DNA from: Mycobacterium bourgelatii
GTDB taxonomy: Bacteria; Actinomycetota; Actinomycetes; Mycobacteriales; Mycobacteriaceae
Length of the DNA: 64,000 bases
Direction of reading: 5' to 3'
NCBI RefSeq assembly: GCF_010723575.1
Contig: NZ_BLKZ01000001.1
Coordinates: 682,001-746,000 of the forward strand
The notes below the pieces were generated by a model. That model saw nothing but the letters and a program-made list of their open reading frames with translations. It was not told the origin of the DNA and did not search any database. The position numbers were made by a program, and so were the translations under genes. Shown piece by piece: positions 1 through 8,895 of the stretch; within the stretch, counting starts at the first letter, position 1; each line of letters starts with the position of its first letter.

Positions 1-2
1 TG

Positions 3-812
3 ACGGTGGCCCCTTTCGCGATAGAGCGACACCCGGTGACCAACGCACAATTCGCTGAATTCGTCGCTGCCACAGGCTATGTCACGGTCGCGGAGCAACA
101 GATCGACCCGGCGCTTTACCCCGGTGCCGATCCCGCCGACCTGGTTCCAGGGGGTCTGGTCTTCCGGCCGACGACGGGGCCGGTCGACCTACGCAACTGG
201 CGGCAATGGTGGGAGTGGGTGCCGGGTGCTCACTGGCGTCAGCCCTTTGGGCCGGACAGCGATATTGCCGACAAAGCCGACCACCCCGTGGTGCAGGTGG
301 CGTATACCGACGCCGCGGCCTATGCCCGGTGGGCCGGGAGGCGGTTGCCGACCGAGGCCGAGTGGGAGTTTGCGGCGCGTGCCGGCAGCACCACGGTTTA
401 CGCCTGGGGTGACGACCCTCAGCCCAATGGCCGGCTGATGGCCAACACTTGGCAGGGCAAGTTTCCGTACCGCAATGACGGTGCGCTGGGCTGGGTGGGG
501 ACTTCGCCCGTCGACACGTTCCCGCGAAACGCTTTTGGGCTGACCGACATGATCGGAAACGTGTGGGAATGGACGACGACCGAGTACTTCGGACATCACC
601 GGCTAGACCAACCCCCGAAGGGCTGCTGCACGCCATCGGGACGGCCCGATCCGACCATCAACCAGACCCTCAAGGGGGGCTCCCACCTGTGCGCGCCGGA
701 GTACTGCCACCGCTACCGGCCGGCCGCGCGTTCACCGCAGTCGCAAGACAGCGCGACCACCCACATCGGATTCCGCTGCGTGGCGGATCCCAGCGAAGCC
801 GAACACCGGTAG
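3..812 (+). CDS. Formylglycine-generating enzyme (sulfatase-modifying factor), 5' end outside the window
   Basis: This enzyme converts the active-site Cys of type I sulfatases to formylglycine. The visible 269 codons match the M. tuberculosis Rv0712 family. They include the SUMF1 C-type-lectin-like core (RRLPTEAEWEFAAR, GNVWEWT) and the C-terminal catalytic cysteine pair in GGSHLCAPEYCHRYRP, followed by GFRC. The reading frame is open to the left edge, and Rv0712 is about 30 residues longer, so the real start lies upstream. A GTG at position 6 is internal. In M. tuberculosis the sulfatase gene atsA precedes it, so its substrate gene is expected just outside the window. Confidence 0.93.
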   Translation, partial: TVAPFAIERHPVTNAQFAEFVAATGYVTVAEQQIDPALYPGADPADLVPGGLVFRPTTGPVDLRNWRQWWEWVPGAHWRQPFGPDSDIADKADHPVVQVAYTDAAAYARWAGRRLPTEAEWEFAARAGSTTVYAWGDDPQPNGRLMANTWQGKFPYRNDGALGWVGTSPVDTFPRNAFGLTDMIGNVWEWTTTEYFGHHRLDQPPKGCCTPSGRPDPTINQTLKGGSHLCAPEYCHRYRPAARSPQSQDSATTHIGFRCVADPSEAEHR

Positions 813-854
813 CGACGGTGTGACGAGACGGCTGTCCGCAACACCCCCGGTTGC

Positions 855-860
855 TACGAT
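855..860 (+). promoter_or_regulatory. -10 element of a probable leaderless promoter for the DUF4436 gene
   Basis: TACGAT fits the mycobacterial TANNNT -10 consensus and ends 8 nt before the GTG at 869. Transcription would start at or next to the start codon. No convincing -35 is visible. Confidence 0.45.
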
Positions 861-868
861 CTGACCTC

Positions 869-1825
869 GTGTCGGTAGATGCGCGGCCGCCCGGCGAGTC
901 GACTGCCGACCCCGAACCGGCACCGGCCACGCCGGGGCAGCACCCCGAGCCCAAACACATGACGGTGCGTCAGCACCTGGTGCTCGATACCTCCATCATC
1001 ATCGGTGTCGCCGTCGCCTGGATTGTGTTGATACTCAGCTATACCTGGCTGGCCCAGCCTCCGCTGCCGAAGGTGAATGCGGGCACCACCGACGACACCC
1101 TGGTGGTCATCCACGTAGAGAAACTGGACACGAAGGACCAGCGCCTCGGGGTCAAGGTGTTGCTCAAGCCCGATGCCTCGATCTTGGATCCGCGGCTGCA
1201 CCGCCTGACCGCCGATACCGCCGTGCGGTTCGTGTCCCAGAGCGACCTCGGCGAGTTGGAGTACGAGAGGGGGAAAGCGCCGCACCCGGTCGAGGCGACC
1301 ATCGACGCGCGCGGCGACGCGCTGCACTGGCCCTTCGATACCTACACCACCGACCCCATCCAGGCCGAGTGGCTGGCCGGGGCCGGCGACAGCGCCCACT
1401 ACGAGAACGCCCGCGTCGAAGTGGACGGCGTGGTAGACGGATTCGACATCTTTCTCGACCGGGTCGGCGAGGACGATCCGAACTCGCACCGACCCGACGC
1501 CGTGGTCATCACCTTGAAGCGGGCAAACGGCCCCTTGTTCTTCGACATCGGAATCTGCCTGGTCCTGCTCACGCTGCCGGCGCTGGCGTTGTTCGTCGCC
1601 ATCCAGATGGTCACGCAGCGGCGGGCATTCGTGCCGCCCTTCGGCACCTGGTACGCCGCGATGCTGTTCGCGGTGGTGCCGTTGCGCAACTTCCTTCCCG
1701 GTTCGCCGCCGACGGGCGCGTGGATCGACCAGGCCCTGGTGATCTGGGTGTTGCTGGGCCTGGCCGCGGCCATGGTGATCTACATCGTGGCGTGGTATCG
1801 GGACAAAGATCGGGCGATGAAATAG
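869..1825 (+). CDS. DUF4436 family integral membrane protein (Rv0713-like)
   Basis: Protein of 318 residues with an N-terminal transmembrane helix (around residues 33-53, starting IIIGVAVAWIVLILS). A large extracytoplasmic domain of about 170 residues follows, and three hydrophobic segments lie near the C-terminus. This is the usual DUF4436 layout. Its function is unknown. The start at GTG 869 is preferred over a TTG at 851 because a -10 element sits just upstream; an ATG at 959 is another option. It follows the formylglycine-generating enzyme gene as in M. tuberculosis, where rplN comes next. Here a PE_PGRS gene intervenes. Confidence 0.85.
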   Translation: MSVDARPPGESTADPEPAPATPGQHPEPKHMTVRQHLVLDTSIIIGVAVAWIVLILSYTWLAQPPLPKVNAGTTDDTLVVIHVEKLDTKDQRLGVKVLLKPDASILDPRLHRLTADTAVRFVSQSDLGELEYERGKAPHPVEATIDARGDALHWPFDTYTTDPIQAEWLAGAGDSAHYENARVEVDGVVDGFDIFLDRVGEDDPNSHRPDAVVITLKRANGPLFFDIGICLVLLTLPALALFVAIQMVTQRRAFVPPFGTWYAAMLFAVVPLRNFLPGSPPTGAWIDQALVIWVLLGLAAAMVIYIVAWYRDKDRAMK

Positions 1826-1849
1826 CCCGGCGGATCGACGGCCTAAGAC

Positions 1850-4800
1850 CTACCTACCGCCGCCCAGGCCGCCCGTGCCGCCGGTGCCGCCGTTGCCACC
1901 GGCAGCACCCGTAGCCGGGTCGCCGGACGTGCCGACCTTGCCCACGGCGCCGACGGTTCCGTCCCCGGTTCCGCCGTGACCGCCGGAGCCGCCGAACCCG
2001 CCGTCGCCGGCCAGACCTTTTGTCGTGCCGGTGCCGCCCACCCCGCCGACGCCGCCGGCGCCACCGGCACCGCCGTTGCCACCACGCAGGCCGGTGCTCG
2101 GCATTGCGTTGCCGCCAACCCCGCCGACGCCACCGACACCGCCCTGCCCGCCCGCGCCACCGACCGCGCCCGGACCGGTCGCGGCGCCGCCTACACCACC
2201 CGTCCCGGCGACGCCGCCCTTGCCGCCGCCCCCGCCGCTGAAGATTCCGTTTCCAGGCGAGCCCGACCCACCGGCCCCGCCCGTGCCGCCCGTTCCGCCG
2301 GCACCGGCGACGTTTTGCAGAATGCCGCCAGAGCTGGCACCTCCGGTCCCCCCGACGCCGCCCACCCCGCCGTAGCCTCCGGTCACGCTGCCCGAGGTAC
2401 TCGACTGGGTGATGTCGCTGCCGCGGCCGCCGTCACCGCCTTGGCCACCGTTGCCGCCCGCCGCATACAGGTCGCCCGTACCGGCGGCGCCGCCGGTCCC
2501 GCCCTTACCGCCCGCGCCGCCCTGTACGCCGACGTATGTACCGCTGTCGATGTAGTTCGGCATGGCGGCGCCGCCGGTCCCGCCCTTGCCACCGTCGCCG
2601 CCGGCACCGCCCACTTCGCTGAACGCGCCGCCTGTCCCGGCCTTGCCGCCCGCCCCGCCGTCGCCGCCGTTCCCGCCGACGCCACCGGCGGGCGCCGCGG
2701 CTCGCACACCGGCACCGCCGGTGCCGCCGGCGCCGCCGTCGCCGCCGGCGCCGCTGGCGCCGTTGACTCCGCCGTAGCCGGAATTGCCGCCATCGCCGCC
2801 GACGCCCCCGTTGCCACCGCGGCCGCCGGCGTCACCGGCGCCGGGGAGCCCGCCGACGTAGATCGAGTCCGCCCCGTTGGCGCCCGCGCCACCGTTGCCG
2901 CCGCGCTCGCCCGCGCCGCCATTGCCCCAGATGGCGCCGTCCCCACCGTCGCCGCCCCGGCCACCGGCGCCGCCTTGGCTGCCCGCCGGGGCTATGGCCC
3001 CGCCTTGGCCCAGGTCGGTGCCGCCCTTGCCGCCTTGACCCCCTTGCCCGCCGGCACCGCCGTTGCCGCCGGTGCCCGTGGTGCCGCCGGAACCTCCGTC
3101 GCCGCCCCGGCCGCCGGCTGCTCCGAGGCCGCCGTCGTAGCCGGCCTTTCCGGTCGCGCCGCTGCCGCCGGTACCTCCGAGCCCGCCGTCGCCGCCCGTA
3201 CCGTCGAGTCCCTTCACGCCGCCGGTGCCGACGCCACCGGCCTCGCCGCCAGTACCGCCATTGCCGCCGCGGCCACCGTTGCCACCGGCGGTGGCGTTGT
3301 TTTTGCCGTCGTCGTGGTAGCCCGTCCCACCGTCGCCGCCGTGACCGCCGAGACCACCGGCGCCGCCGGACCCGCTGGTGCCGGTCGTGCCTCCGGCGCT
3401 GCCGCCTTGGCCGCCCTGACCGCCCTTGCCGCCGGCCGCCCCGTTGCCGCCCAGGTCGCCCGCGTCAGCGGCGGCGGCTCCGGTGCCACCCGCTCCACCT
3501 GCACCCCCGTTACCCCCGTGACCGCCCGCGCCCACCGTGCCGCCGGTGCCGACCGCCCCGGCCGCACCCCCGGCGCCGCCACTGCCGCCCCGGCCACCGC
3601 TGCCGCCCGCGGTGGTGTCGTTGACGCCGTCGCCGTGGTAGCCCGCCCCGCCGACCCCGCCTTGACCGCCGAAACCGCCCGCGCCACCAGATCCGTTGAT
3701 GCCGTTTGCGCCCCCGGCGCTGCCACCCTGGCCGCCCTGGCCGCCCTTACCGCCGAAGCCGCCGTCGCCACCGAGGTCGCCCGCCGAGGCCGCCGCGGAT
3801 CCGCTGCCGCCCGCTCCGCCGTCGCCGCCGCTACCCGCCCGGCCACCGGCGCCGACCGCGCCGCCGCCTCCGCCGGTACCCGCCACGCCGCCGGTACCTC
3901 CGTCACCACCGGCGCCGCCCTGGCCACCGCCACCGGCACCAGTCCCGATGTCCGCACCGCCGACACCGCCGGTACCGCCCGCGCCGCCTGCTCCACCGGT
4001 GCCACCGGAGCCGTTGAAACCGCCGGCACTCGAGTTGCCCCCGGCGCCGCCATTGCCGCCGGTTCCGCCGCGATAGCCGTCGGCCGCGAGGCCGCCGCCC
4101 GGCCCGCGCGAAGCGCCGACATCGCCCGCGCCACCCGATCCGCCGGTCCCGCCGTTTCCGCCCACGCCGGCGTTGCCGGCGTTGCCGCCAAATCCCAACA
4201 GCCCGCCGGCGCCCCCCGCGCCGCCGACGCCGGCGTCGCCGCCGGTGGCTCCGTGACCGCCGTTTCCGCCGACCGTGCCGTAGCCCAGGCCGACGCCGCC
4301 CGTCCCGCCATCACCGCCGGCACCGCCGTTGCCGCCCAGGCCGCCGACCCCGCCGCGGCTGAACAGGCCGTGAGCGGCACCGCCGACGCCGCCCGCGCCG
4401 CCGACGCCGCCGGCGAAGCCGTCACCACCGGCCCAACCACCAGCGGCCCCCGTGGCGCCAAATCCGCCGACACCGCCGGTGCCGCCGGCCCCGCCGGTGC
4501 CACCGGCAGAGAAGGCGAGGGCCCTGCTGACGCCCCCGGCGCCGCCCACCCCGCCGGACCCCCCGGTCTGGCCGGGCGCCCCGGCGGCGCCGTCACCGCC
4601 GACACCGCCCGCGCCACCGTTGCCGAGCAGGTAGCCGCTGGCACCCCCGGCGCCACCCGTGCCGCCGGACCCGCCGGTGCCGAAGCCGGCACCCCCAGCA
4701 CCGCCGGCACCCCCGTTGCCCACCAGCAGACCGCCCGTGCCGCCGGATCCGCCGGCGAACCCGGGCGCTCCGGTGCCGCCAACACCGCCGCTGCCGAACA

Positions 4801-5431
4801 GGACCGCGGAGCCCCCGGCGCCTCCCGCCGCGCCGGCCCCGCCGACGCCACCGGCACCGCCATTGCCGAACAACAATCCGCCGGTGCCGCCCGTTCCGCC
4901 GATGGCGCCGACCGCACCCGCACCTCCGGTCCCGCCATTTCCGATCAGCCCGGCCGCCCCGCCGTGGCCGCCGCGGCCGTCGTAACCGTTGCCTCCGTTA
5001 CCCCACAACAGGCCGCCGGGTTGCCCGTTGGGGCTTGCCGCGGTGCCGGCGGCGCCGTCTCCGATGAGTGGACGCCCGAGCAGGAATTCGGTGGGCGCAT
5101 TGATCACGCCGAGGACGGACCGTTCGAGTGCCTGCAGGGGCGCGGCGTTGGCGGCCTCGGCGAGGCCGTACGCCGACCCGCCCGAGGCCAAGGTCCGCAC
5201 AAACTGATCGTGGAACAGCGCAACATCCCTGGTGAGCGCCTGGTAATCGTGAGCGAAGCCGCCGAACAGCGCGGAGATGGCCACTGACACCTCGTCGGCC
5301 CCCGCAGCCAGCACTTGGGTGGTGGAACCGGCCGCCGCCGCGTTGGCTGCAGCGAGCGTAGATCCGATTCGGCTCAACTCCTGGGTGGCCGTCGCGAACG
5401 TCTCGGGTACTGCAGTCACAAAGGTCGACAT
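1850..5431 (-). CDS. PE_PGRS family protein, 1193 residues
   Basis: The N-terminus (MSTFVTAVPETFATATQEL) and about 95 following residues form a PE domain. The linker INAPTEFLLGRPLIGDG, typical of PE_PGRS proteins, follows. After residue 130 the protein is almost entirely GGxGG repeats (PGRS), first with GNGGAGG and LLFGNGG units, then pure glycine-rich repeats to the end. The PE domain directs export through type VII secretion, and PGRS domains are usually surface-associated. The start at ATG 5431 matches PE family starts; an upstream in-frame ATG at 5458 adds nine unlikely residues. No C-terminal enzymatic domain is present. The frame is intact. It is inserted between Rv0713- and rplN-like genes, which are adjacent in M. 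tuberculosis. Confidence 0.93.
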   Translation of the reverse strand: MSTFVTAVPETFATATQELSRIGSTLAAANAAAAGSTTQVLAAGADEVSVAISALFGGFAHDYQALTRDVALFHDQFVRTLASGGSAYGLAEAANAAPLQALERSVLGVINAPTEFLLGRPLIGDGAAGTAASPNGQPGGLLWGNGGNGYDGRGGHGGAAGLIGNGGTGGAGAVGAIGGTGGTGGLLFGNGGAGGVGGAGAAGGAGGSAVLFGSGGVGGTGAPGFAGGSGGTGGLLVGNGGAGGAGGAGFGTGGSGGTGGAGGASGYLLGNGGAGGVGGDGAAGAPGQTGGSGGVGGAGGVSRALAFSAGGTGGAGGTGGVGGFGATGAAGGWAGGDGFAGGVGGAGGVGGAAHGLFSRGGVGGLGGNGGAGGDGGTGGVGLGYGTVGGNGGHGATGGDAGVGGAGGAGGLLGFGGNAGNAGVGGNGGTGGSGGAGDVGASRGPGGGLAADGYRGGTGGNGGAGGNSSAGGFNGSGGTGGAGGAGGTGGVGGADIGTGAGGGGQGGAGGDGGTGGVAGTGGGGGAVGAGGRAGSGGDGGAGGSGSAAASAGDLGGDGGFGGKGGQGGQGGSAGGANGINGSGGAGGFGGQGGVGGAGYHGDGVNDTTAGGSGGRGGSGGAGGAAGAVGTGGTVGAGGHGGNGGAGGAGGTGAAAADAGDLGGNGAAGGKGGQGGQGGSAGGTTGTSGSGGAGGLGGHGGDGGTGYHDDGKNNATAGGNGGRGGNGGTGGEAGGVGTGGVKGLDGTGGDGGLGGTGGSGATGKAGYDGGLGAAGGRGGDGGSGGTTGTGGNGGAGGQGGQGGKGGTDLGQGGAIAPAGSQGGAGGRGGDGGDGAIWGNGGAGERGGNGGAGANGADSIYVGGLPGAGDAGGRGGNGGVGGDGGNSGYGGVNGASGAGGDGGAGGTGGAGVRAAAPAGGVGGNGGDGGAGGKAGTGGAFSEVGGAGGDGGKGGTGGAAMPNYIDSGTYVGVQGGAGGKGGTGGAAGTGDLYAAGGNGGQGGDGGRGSDITQSSTSGSVTGGYGGVGGVGGTGGASSGGILQNVAGAGGTGGTGGAGGSGSPGNGIFSGGGGGKGGVAGTGGVGGAATGPGAVGGAGGQGGVGGVGGVGGNAMPSTGLRGGNGGAGGAGGVGGVGGTGTTKGLAGDGGFGGSGGHGGTGDGTVGAVGKVGTSGDPATGAAGGNGGTGGTGGLGGGR
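3169..3805 (-). repeat. Internal tandem duplication of about 106 codons in the PGRS domain
   Basis: Two consecutive PGRS blocks of about 318 bp share the order (S/D)AGDLGG, GGKGGQGGQGGSAGG, GYHxDGxNxxTAGG and GRGG. The non-glycine loop YHxDGxN occurs once per block, encoded near 3616-3645 and 3296-3328. Block boundaries are approximate because the flanks are also glycine repeats. Confidence 0.7.
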
Positions 5432-6042
5432 GGGGCTCCGCTCATCGGCATAGGACACGACGTCGAAAGACTGGCTACGTAGCTGCGGTCACAGTGCCAC
5501 GGTCGGGCCGGTGCATTTCGTTGCCGAATTCGATTGACGGGCAACGCCAGAGGTTTTGTGGGGTAAAACCAAGTGGGCGGACCACCGGTGCGGTCGCGCC
5601 CCCGCCGCAACGATTCCGGTAACGCTTGCTTATGCGTTCTAGCTGCGGTTAGAGCGCCGACAGCAATGCTGGACTCGGTGGATTTCGCGCCCGTCCCGAG
5701 TTTCGGGCCGCGTATTTTCCAGGCGCAAGAAGCGCCGTGAAAGCACCGCGGTATTTCATAGAAACACGGTGACGCGAAACATAAATGCGCTGACGGATAA
5801 TGGACCGTGCCGCCTCGGTCGCACAGCTGTGCCTCGCCGGGGAGCGGGCAACGTCTCGACGGTCGAATTGAAGATCGGCCGAATTTGGCGCTGGGCTGGC
5901 CTTCCCCTAGACTCTAGGGGTTGCCTTGGGCAGACCTCGGCCGGTTCGCTGGCCCTGCGTGCCCTTCGACGACAAACAGACCGCGCACGTCAGGTGAGTT
6001 TTTCCTGCCGTGCACACGTCAGAAAACAGGTCAGGAGATCTA
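5432..6042. other. 611-bp non-coding region between PE_PGRS and rplN
   Basis: This is the only gap longer than 300 bp. It separates a minus-strand PE_PGRS start from the plus-strand spc operon. I see the rplN promoter at 5885-5913 and a leader of about 120 nt. Short reading frames here have no ribosome binding sites or family resemblance. It must also hold the PE_PGRS promoter, which I cannot place. Confidence 0.7.
5885..5920 (+). promoter_or_regulatory. Promoter of the spc operon with a palindrome over its -10
   Basis: TTGGCG (5885-5890), a 17-bp spacer and TAGACT (5908-5913) make a good SigA-type promoter. The -10 lies inside a perfect inverted repeat, CCCCTAGA-C-TCTAGGGG (5904-5920). The predicted start near 5920 leaves a leader of about 120 nt before rplN. 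The spc operon needs its own promoter here because a minus-strand gene lies upstream. Confidence 0.65.
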
Positions 6043-6411
6043 GTGATTCAGCAGGAATCGCGGCTGAAGGTCGCCGATAACACCGGCGCCAAGGAGATCT
6101 TGTGCATCCGTGTGCTCGGCGGCTCGTCGCGACGCTACGCCGGCATCGGTGACGTCATCGTCGCCACCGTCAAAGACGCCATCCCCGGCGGCAACGTCAA
6201 GCGTGGGGACGTCGTCAAGGCGGTCGTGGTGCGCACGGTCAAGGAGCGCCGCCGGCCCGATGGCAGTTACATCAAGTTCGATGAGAACGCGGCAGTGATC
6301 ATCAAGCCCGACAACGACCCGCGCGGGACGCGCATCTTTGGGCCGGTCGGGCGTGAACTGCGCGAGAAGCGGTTCATGAAGATCATCTCGCTCGCCCCGG
6401 AGGTGTTGTAG
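6043..6411 (+). CDS. rplN: 50S ribosomal protein L14
   Basis: A protein of 122 residues, the usual length, with the L14 signature region ([28 protein letters not shown]). L14 binds 23S rRNA at the subunit interface. The GTG start at 6043 has AGGAGA five bases upstream, and starts before it would add non-L14 residues. It is the first gene of the spc operon, and rplX begins directly after its stop codon. Confidence 0.98.
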
Positions 6412-6729
6412 ATGAAGGTCCACAAAGGCGACACCGTGCTGGTCATCGCGGGTAAGGACAAGGGCGCCAAAGGCAAAGTGCTGCAGGCTTACCCAAGCCG
6501 CAACCGGGTGCTCGTCGAAGGTGTCAACCGGATCAAGAAGCACACCGCGGTTTCGGCCAACCAGCGCGGCGCGCAGTCCGGCGGCATCGTCACCCAGGAG
6601 GCGCCGATTCACGTGTCGAACGTGATGGTCGTCGACTCCGACGGCAAGCCCACCCGGATCGGTTACCGCGTCGACGAGGAAACCGGTAAGCGGGTTCGCA
6701 TCTCGAAGCGCAACGGCAAGGACATCTGA
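6412..6729 (+). CDS. rplX: 50S ribosomal protein L24
   Basis: A protein of 105 residues carrying the KOW motif near the N-terminus (KGDTVLVIAGKDKGAKGKV). L24 initiates assembly of the large subunit on 23S rRNA. Its start abuts the rplN stop and its last bases overlap the rplE start (ATGA), so it is translationally coupled on both sides. Confidence 0.98.
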   Translation: MKVHKGDTVLVIAGKDKGAKGKVLQAYPSRNRVLVEGVNRIKKHTAVSANQRGAQSGGIVTQEAPIHVSNVMVVDSDGKPTRIGYRVDEETGKRVRISKRNGKDI

Positions 6730-7292
6730 TGACTACTGCAGAGAAAGTTCAGCCGCGCCTGAAGCTGCGCTACCGCAACGAGATCCGGGACGCGCTGCAA
6801 CAGCAGTTCAACTACGCCAACGTCATGCAGGTCCCGACGGTGACGAAGGTTGTGGTCAACATGGGCGTCGGCGAGGCCGCCCGCGATGCCAAGCTGATCA
6901 ACGGCGCGGTCAACGACCTGGCGCTGATCACCGGGCAGCGGCCGGAGATTCGCCGCGCGCGCAAGTCGATCGCACAGTTCAAGTTGCGCGAGGGCATGCC
7001 GGTGGGTGTGCGCGTGACGCTGCGCGGCGACCGGATGTGGGAGTTCCTCGACCGACTGACCTCGATCGCGCTGCCTCGTATCCGCGACTTCCGCGGCTTG
7101 TCGCCCAAGCAGTTCGACGGGGTCGGCAACTACACCTTCGGGCTGGCCGAGCAATCGGTGTTCCACGAGATCGATGTGGACAAGATCGACCGAGTCCGCG
7201 GCATGGACATCAACGTAGTCACCTCGGCGACGAACGACGACGAAGGACGAGCGCTGTTGCGGGCCCTCGGCTTTCCCTTCAAGGAGAACTGA
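6729..7292 (+). CDS. rplE: 50S ribosomal protein L5
   Basis: A protein of 187 residues with the L5 hallmarks VVNMGVGEA, an ITGQRP motif and a C-terminal IDVDKIDRVRGMDINVV segment. L5 binds 5S rRNA and contacts P-site tRNA. The start overlaps the rplX stop by 1 nt, and four bases separate its stop from rpsZ. Confidence 0.98.
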   Translation: MTTAEKVQPRLKLRYRNEIRDALQQQFNYANVMQVPTVTKVVVNMGVGEAARDAKLINGAVNDLALITGQRPEIRRARKSIAQFKLREGMPVGVRVTLRGDRMWEFLDRLTSIALPRIRDFRGLSPKQFDGVGNYTFGLAEQSVFHEIDVDKIDRVRGMDINVVTSATNDDEGRALLRALGFPFKEN

Positions 7293-7296
7293 GCAG

Positions 7297-7482
7297 ATGG
7301 CAAAGAAAGCACTGGTCAACAAGGCGCAACGCAAGCCGAAGTTTGCGGTGCGCGGCTACACCCGCTGCAGCAAGTGCGGTCGCCCGCGCGCGGTATTCCG
7401 CAAGTTCGGGCTGTGCCGGATCTGCCTGCGCGAGATGGCGCATGCGGGCGAATTGCCCGGCGTGCAGAAGAGCAGCTGGTGA
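7297..7482 (+). CDS. rpsZ: 30S ribosomal protein S14 type Z (zinc-binding)
   Basis: A short S14 of 61 residues with two CxxC pairs (CSKCGRP and CRIC) that bind zinc. This is the essential form found in the spc operon. The zinc-free rpsN paralogue used under zinc starvation is not in this window. AAGGAG lies just upstream, inside the rplE 3' end. Confidence 0.97.
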   Translation: MAKKALVNKAQRKPKFAVRGYTRCSKCGRPRAVFRKFGLCRICLREMAHAGELPGVQKSSW

Positions 7483-7554
7483 CAGGACACAGGGACTAAC
7501 CATGACCGCGATGACGACGATGCAGAGCGTAGCGATGAAGAGGAGCAGCGCTCG

Positions 7555-7953
7555 ATGACTATGACGGATCCAATCGCAGACTTCTTGACCCGTCTGCGCA
7601 ACGCCAACTCGGCGTACCACGACGAGGTGCGCTTGCCGCACTCCAAGCTGAAGGCCAACATCGCCCAGATCCTGAAGAACGAGGGCTACATCACCGACTT
7701 CCGCACCGAGGATGCTCGGGTGGGCAAGTCGCTGGTGGTGCAGCTCAAGTACGGGCCCAGCCGCGAGCGCAGCATCGCCGGCTTGAAGCGGGTGTCCAAG
7801 CCTGGCCTGCGGGTGTACGCGAAATCCACCAACCTGCCGCGAGTGCTCGGCGGCCTTGGCGTCGCAATCATTTCGACGTCCTCGGGTCTCCTCACTGACC
7901 GTCAGGCAGCCAGACAGGGCGTGGGCGGCGAAGTCCTCGCATACGTTTGGTGA
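7555..7953 (+). CDS. rpsH: 30S ribosomal protein S8
   Basis: A protein of 132 residues beginning MTMTDPIADFLTRLRNAN and ending with the S8 signature STSSGLLTDRQA and GGEVLAYVW. S8 is a primary 16S rRNA binder and in E. coli represses its own operon. The 72-bp gap after rpsZ has an in-frame ATG at 7501 that would add 18 non-conserved residues; the ATG at 7555 is preferred. Confidence 0.97.
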   Translation: MTMTDPIADFLTRLRNANSAYHDEVRLPHSKLKANIAQILKNEGYITDFRTEDARVGKSLVVQLKYGPSRERSIAGLKRVSKPGLRVYAKSTNLPRVLGGLGVAIISTSSGLLTDRQAARQGVGGEVLAYVW

Positions 7954-7965
7954 GAGGGAATAACC

Positions 7966-8505
7966 ATGTCTCGCATTGGTAAGCAACCGGTCCCGGTTCC
8001 CGCCGGGGTCGACGTAACGATCGATGGTCAGAATGTCTCGGTGAAGGGACCCAAGGGCACCCTGGAGCTGACCGTGGCCGAGCCGATCAAGGTCGCGCGC
8101 AACGAGGATGGCGCGATCGTGGTCACCCGTCCCGACGACGACCGGCGCAGCCGTTCGCTGCACGGGCTGTCCCGCACCCTGCTGGCCAACCTGGTCACCG
8201 GTGTGACGGAGGGTTACACCACCAAGATGGAGATCCACGGCGTCGGCTACCGCGTCCAGCAAAAGGGCAGCAATCTGGAGTTCGCGCTCGGATACAGCCA
8301 CCCGGTGGTGATCGAGGCCCCCGAAGGCATCACGTTCGCGGTGCAAGCACCGACGAAGTTCACGGTCTCGGGGATCGACAAGCAGAAGGTCGGTCAGATC
8401 TCGGCGAATATCCGTCGCCTGCGCCGTCCCGACCCCTACAAGGGCAAGGGCGTGCGCTACGAAGGCGAGCAGATCCGCCGCAAGGTCGGAAAGACAGGTA
8501 AGTAG
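7966..8505 (+). CDS. rplF: 50S ribosomal protein L6
   Basis: A protein of 179 residues starting MSRIGKQPVPVP. It has the two-domain L6 fold and the C-terminal signature RRLRRPDPYKGKGVRYEGE. L6 sits near the GTPase-associated centre. AGAGGGAATAACC precedes the ATG, 12 bp after rpsH. Confidence 0.98.
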   Translation: MSRIGKQPVPVPAGVDVTIDGQNVSVKGPKGTLELTVAEPIKVARNEDGAIVVTRPDDDRRSRSLHGLSRTLLANLVTGVTEGYTTKMEIHGVGYRVQQKGSNLEFALGYSHPVVIEAPEGITFAVQAPTKFTVSGIDKQKVGQISANIRRLRRPDPYKGKGVRYEGEQIRRKVGKTGK

Positions 8506-8507
8506 TT

Positions 8508-8876
8508 ATGGCGCAATCTGTTTCGGCAACACGACGGGTTTCCCGGCTGCGTCGGCACGCGCGGCTGCGCAAGAAGGTCGCCGGCACCGGGCAACGCCCC
8601 CGGTTGGTAGTGCACCGCTCTTCGCGGCACATTCACGTGCAGCTCGTGAACGACCAGAACGGCACCACCGTGGCCGCCGCATCGTCGATCGAGGCCGACG
8701 TGCGCGGCCTGGACGGAGACAAAAAAGCCCGCAGCGTGCGGGTCGGGCAATTGATCGCCGAGCGCGCCAAGGCCGCCGGCATCGACACCGTGGTCTTCGA
8801 CCGCGGCGGGTACACCTACGGCGGACGGATCGCGGCTCTGGCCGACGCCGCCCGCGAGAACGGATTGAGTTTCTGA
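8508..8876 (+). CDS. rplR: 50S ribosomal protein L18
   Basis: A protein of 122 residues with an Arg/Lys-rich N-terminus and the L18 motifs RLVVHRS and DRGGYTYGGRIAALADAARENGL. It binds 5S rRNA with L5. It starts 2 bp after rplF. Confidence 0.98.
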   Translation: MAQSVSATRRVSRLRRHARLRKKVAGTGQRPRLVVHRSSRHIHVQLVNDQNGTTVAAASSIEADVRGLDGDKKARSVRVGQLIAERAKAAGIDTVVFDRGGYTYGGRIAALADAARENGLSF

Positions 8877-8895
8877 TGAACGGAAGGACCGCATA

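Noticed and set aside
1976..5287. A long plus-strand open frame of 1103 codons opposite the PE_PGRS gene
   Set aside because: It is the antisense of GC-rich PGRS repeats, where stop codons are rare. The product is a low-complexity Ala/Pro/Thr sequence with no domain or ribosome binding site.
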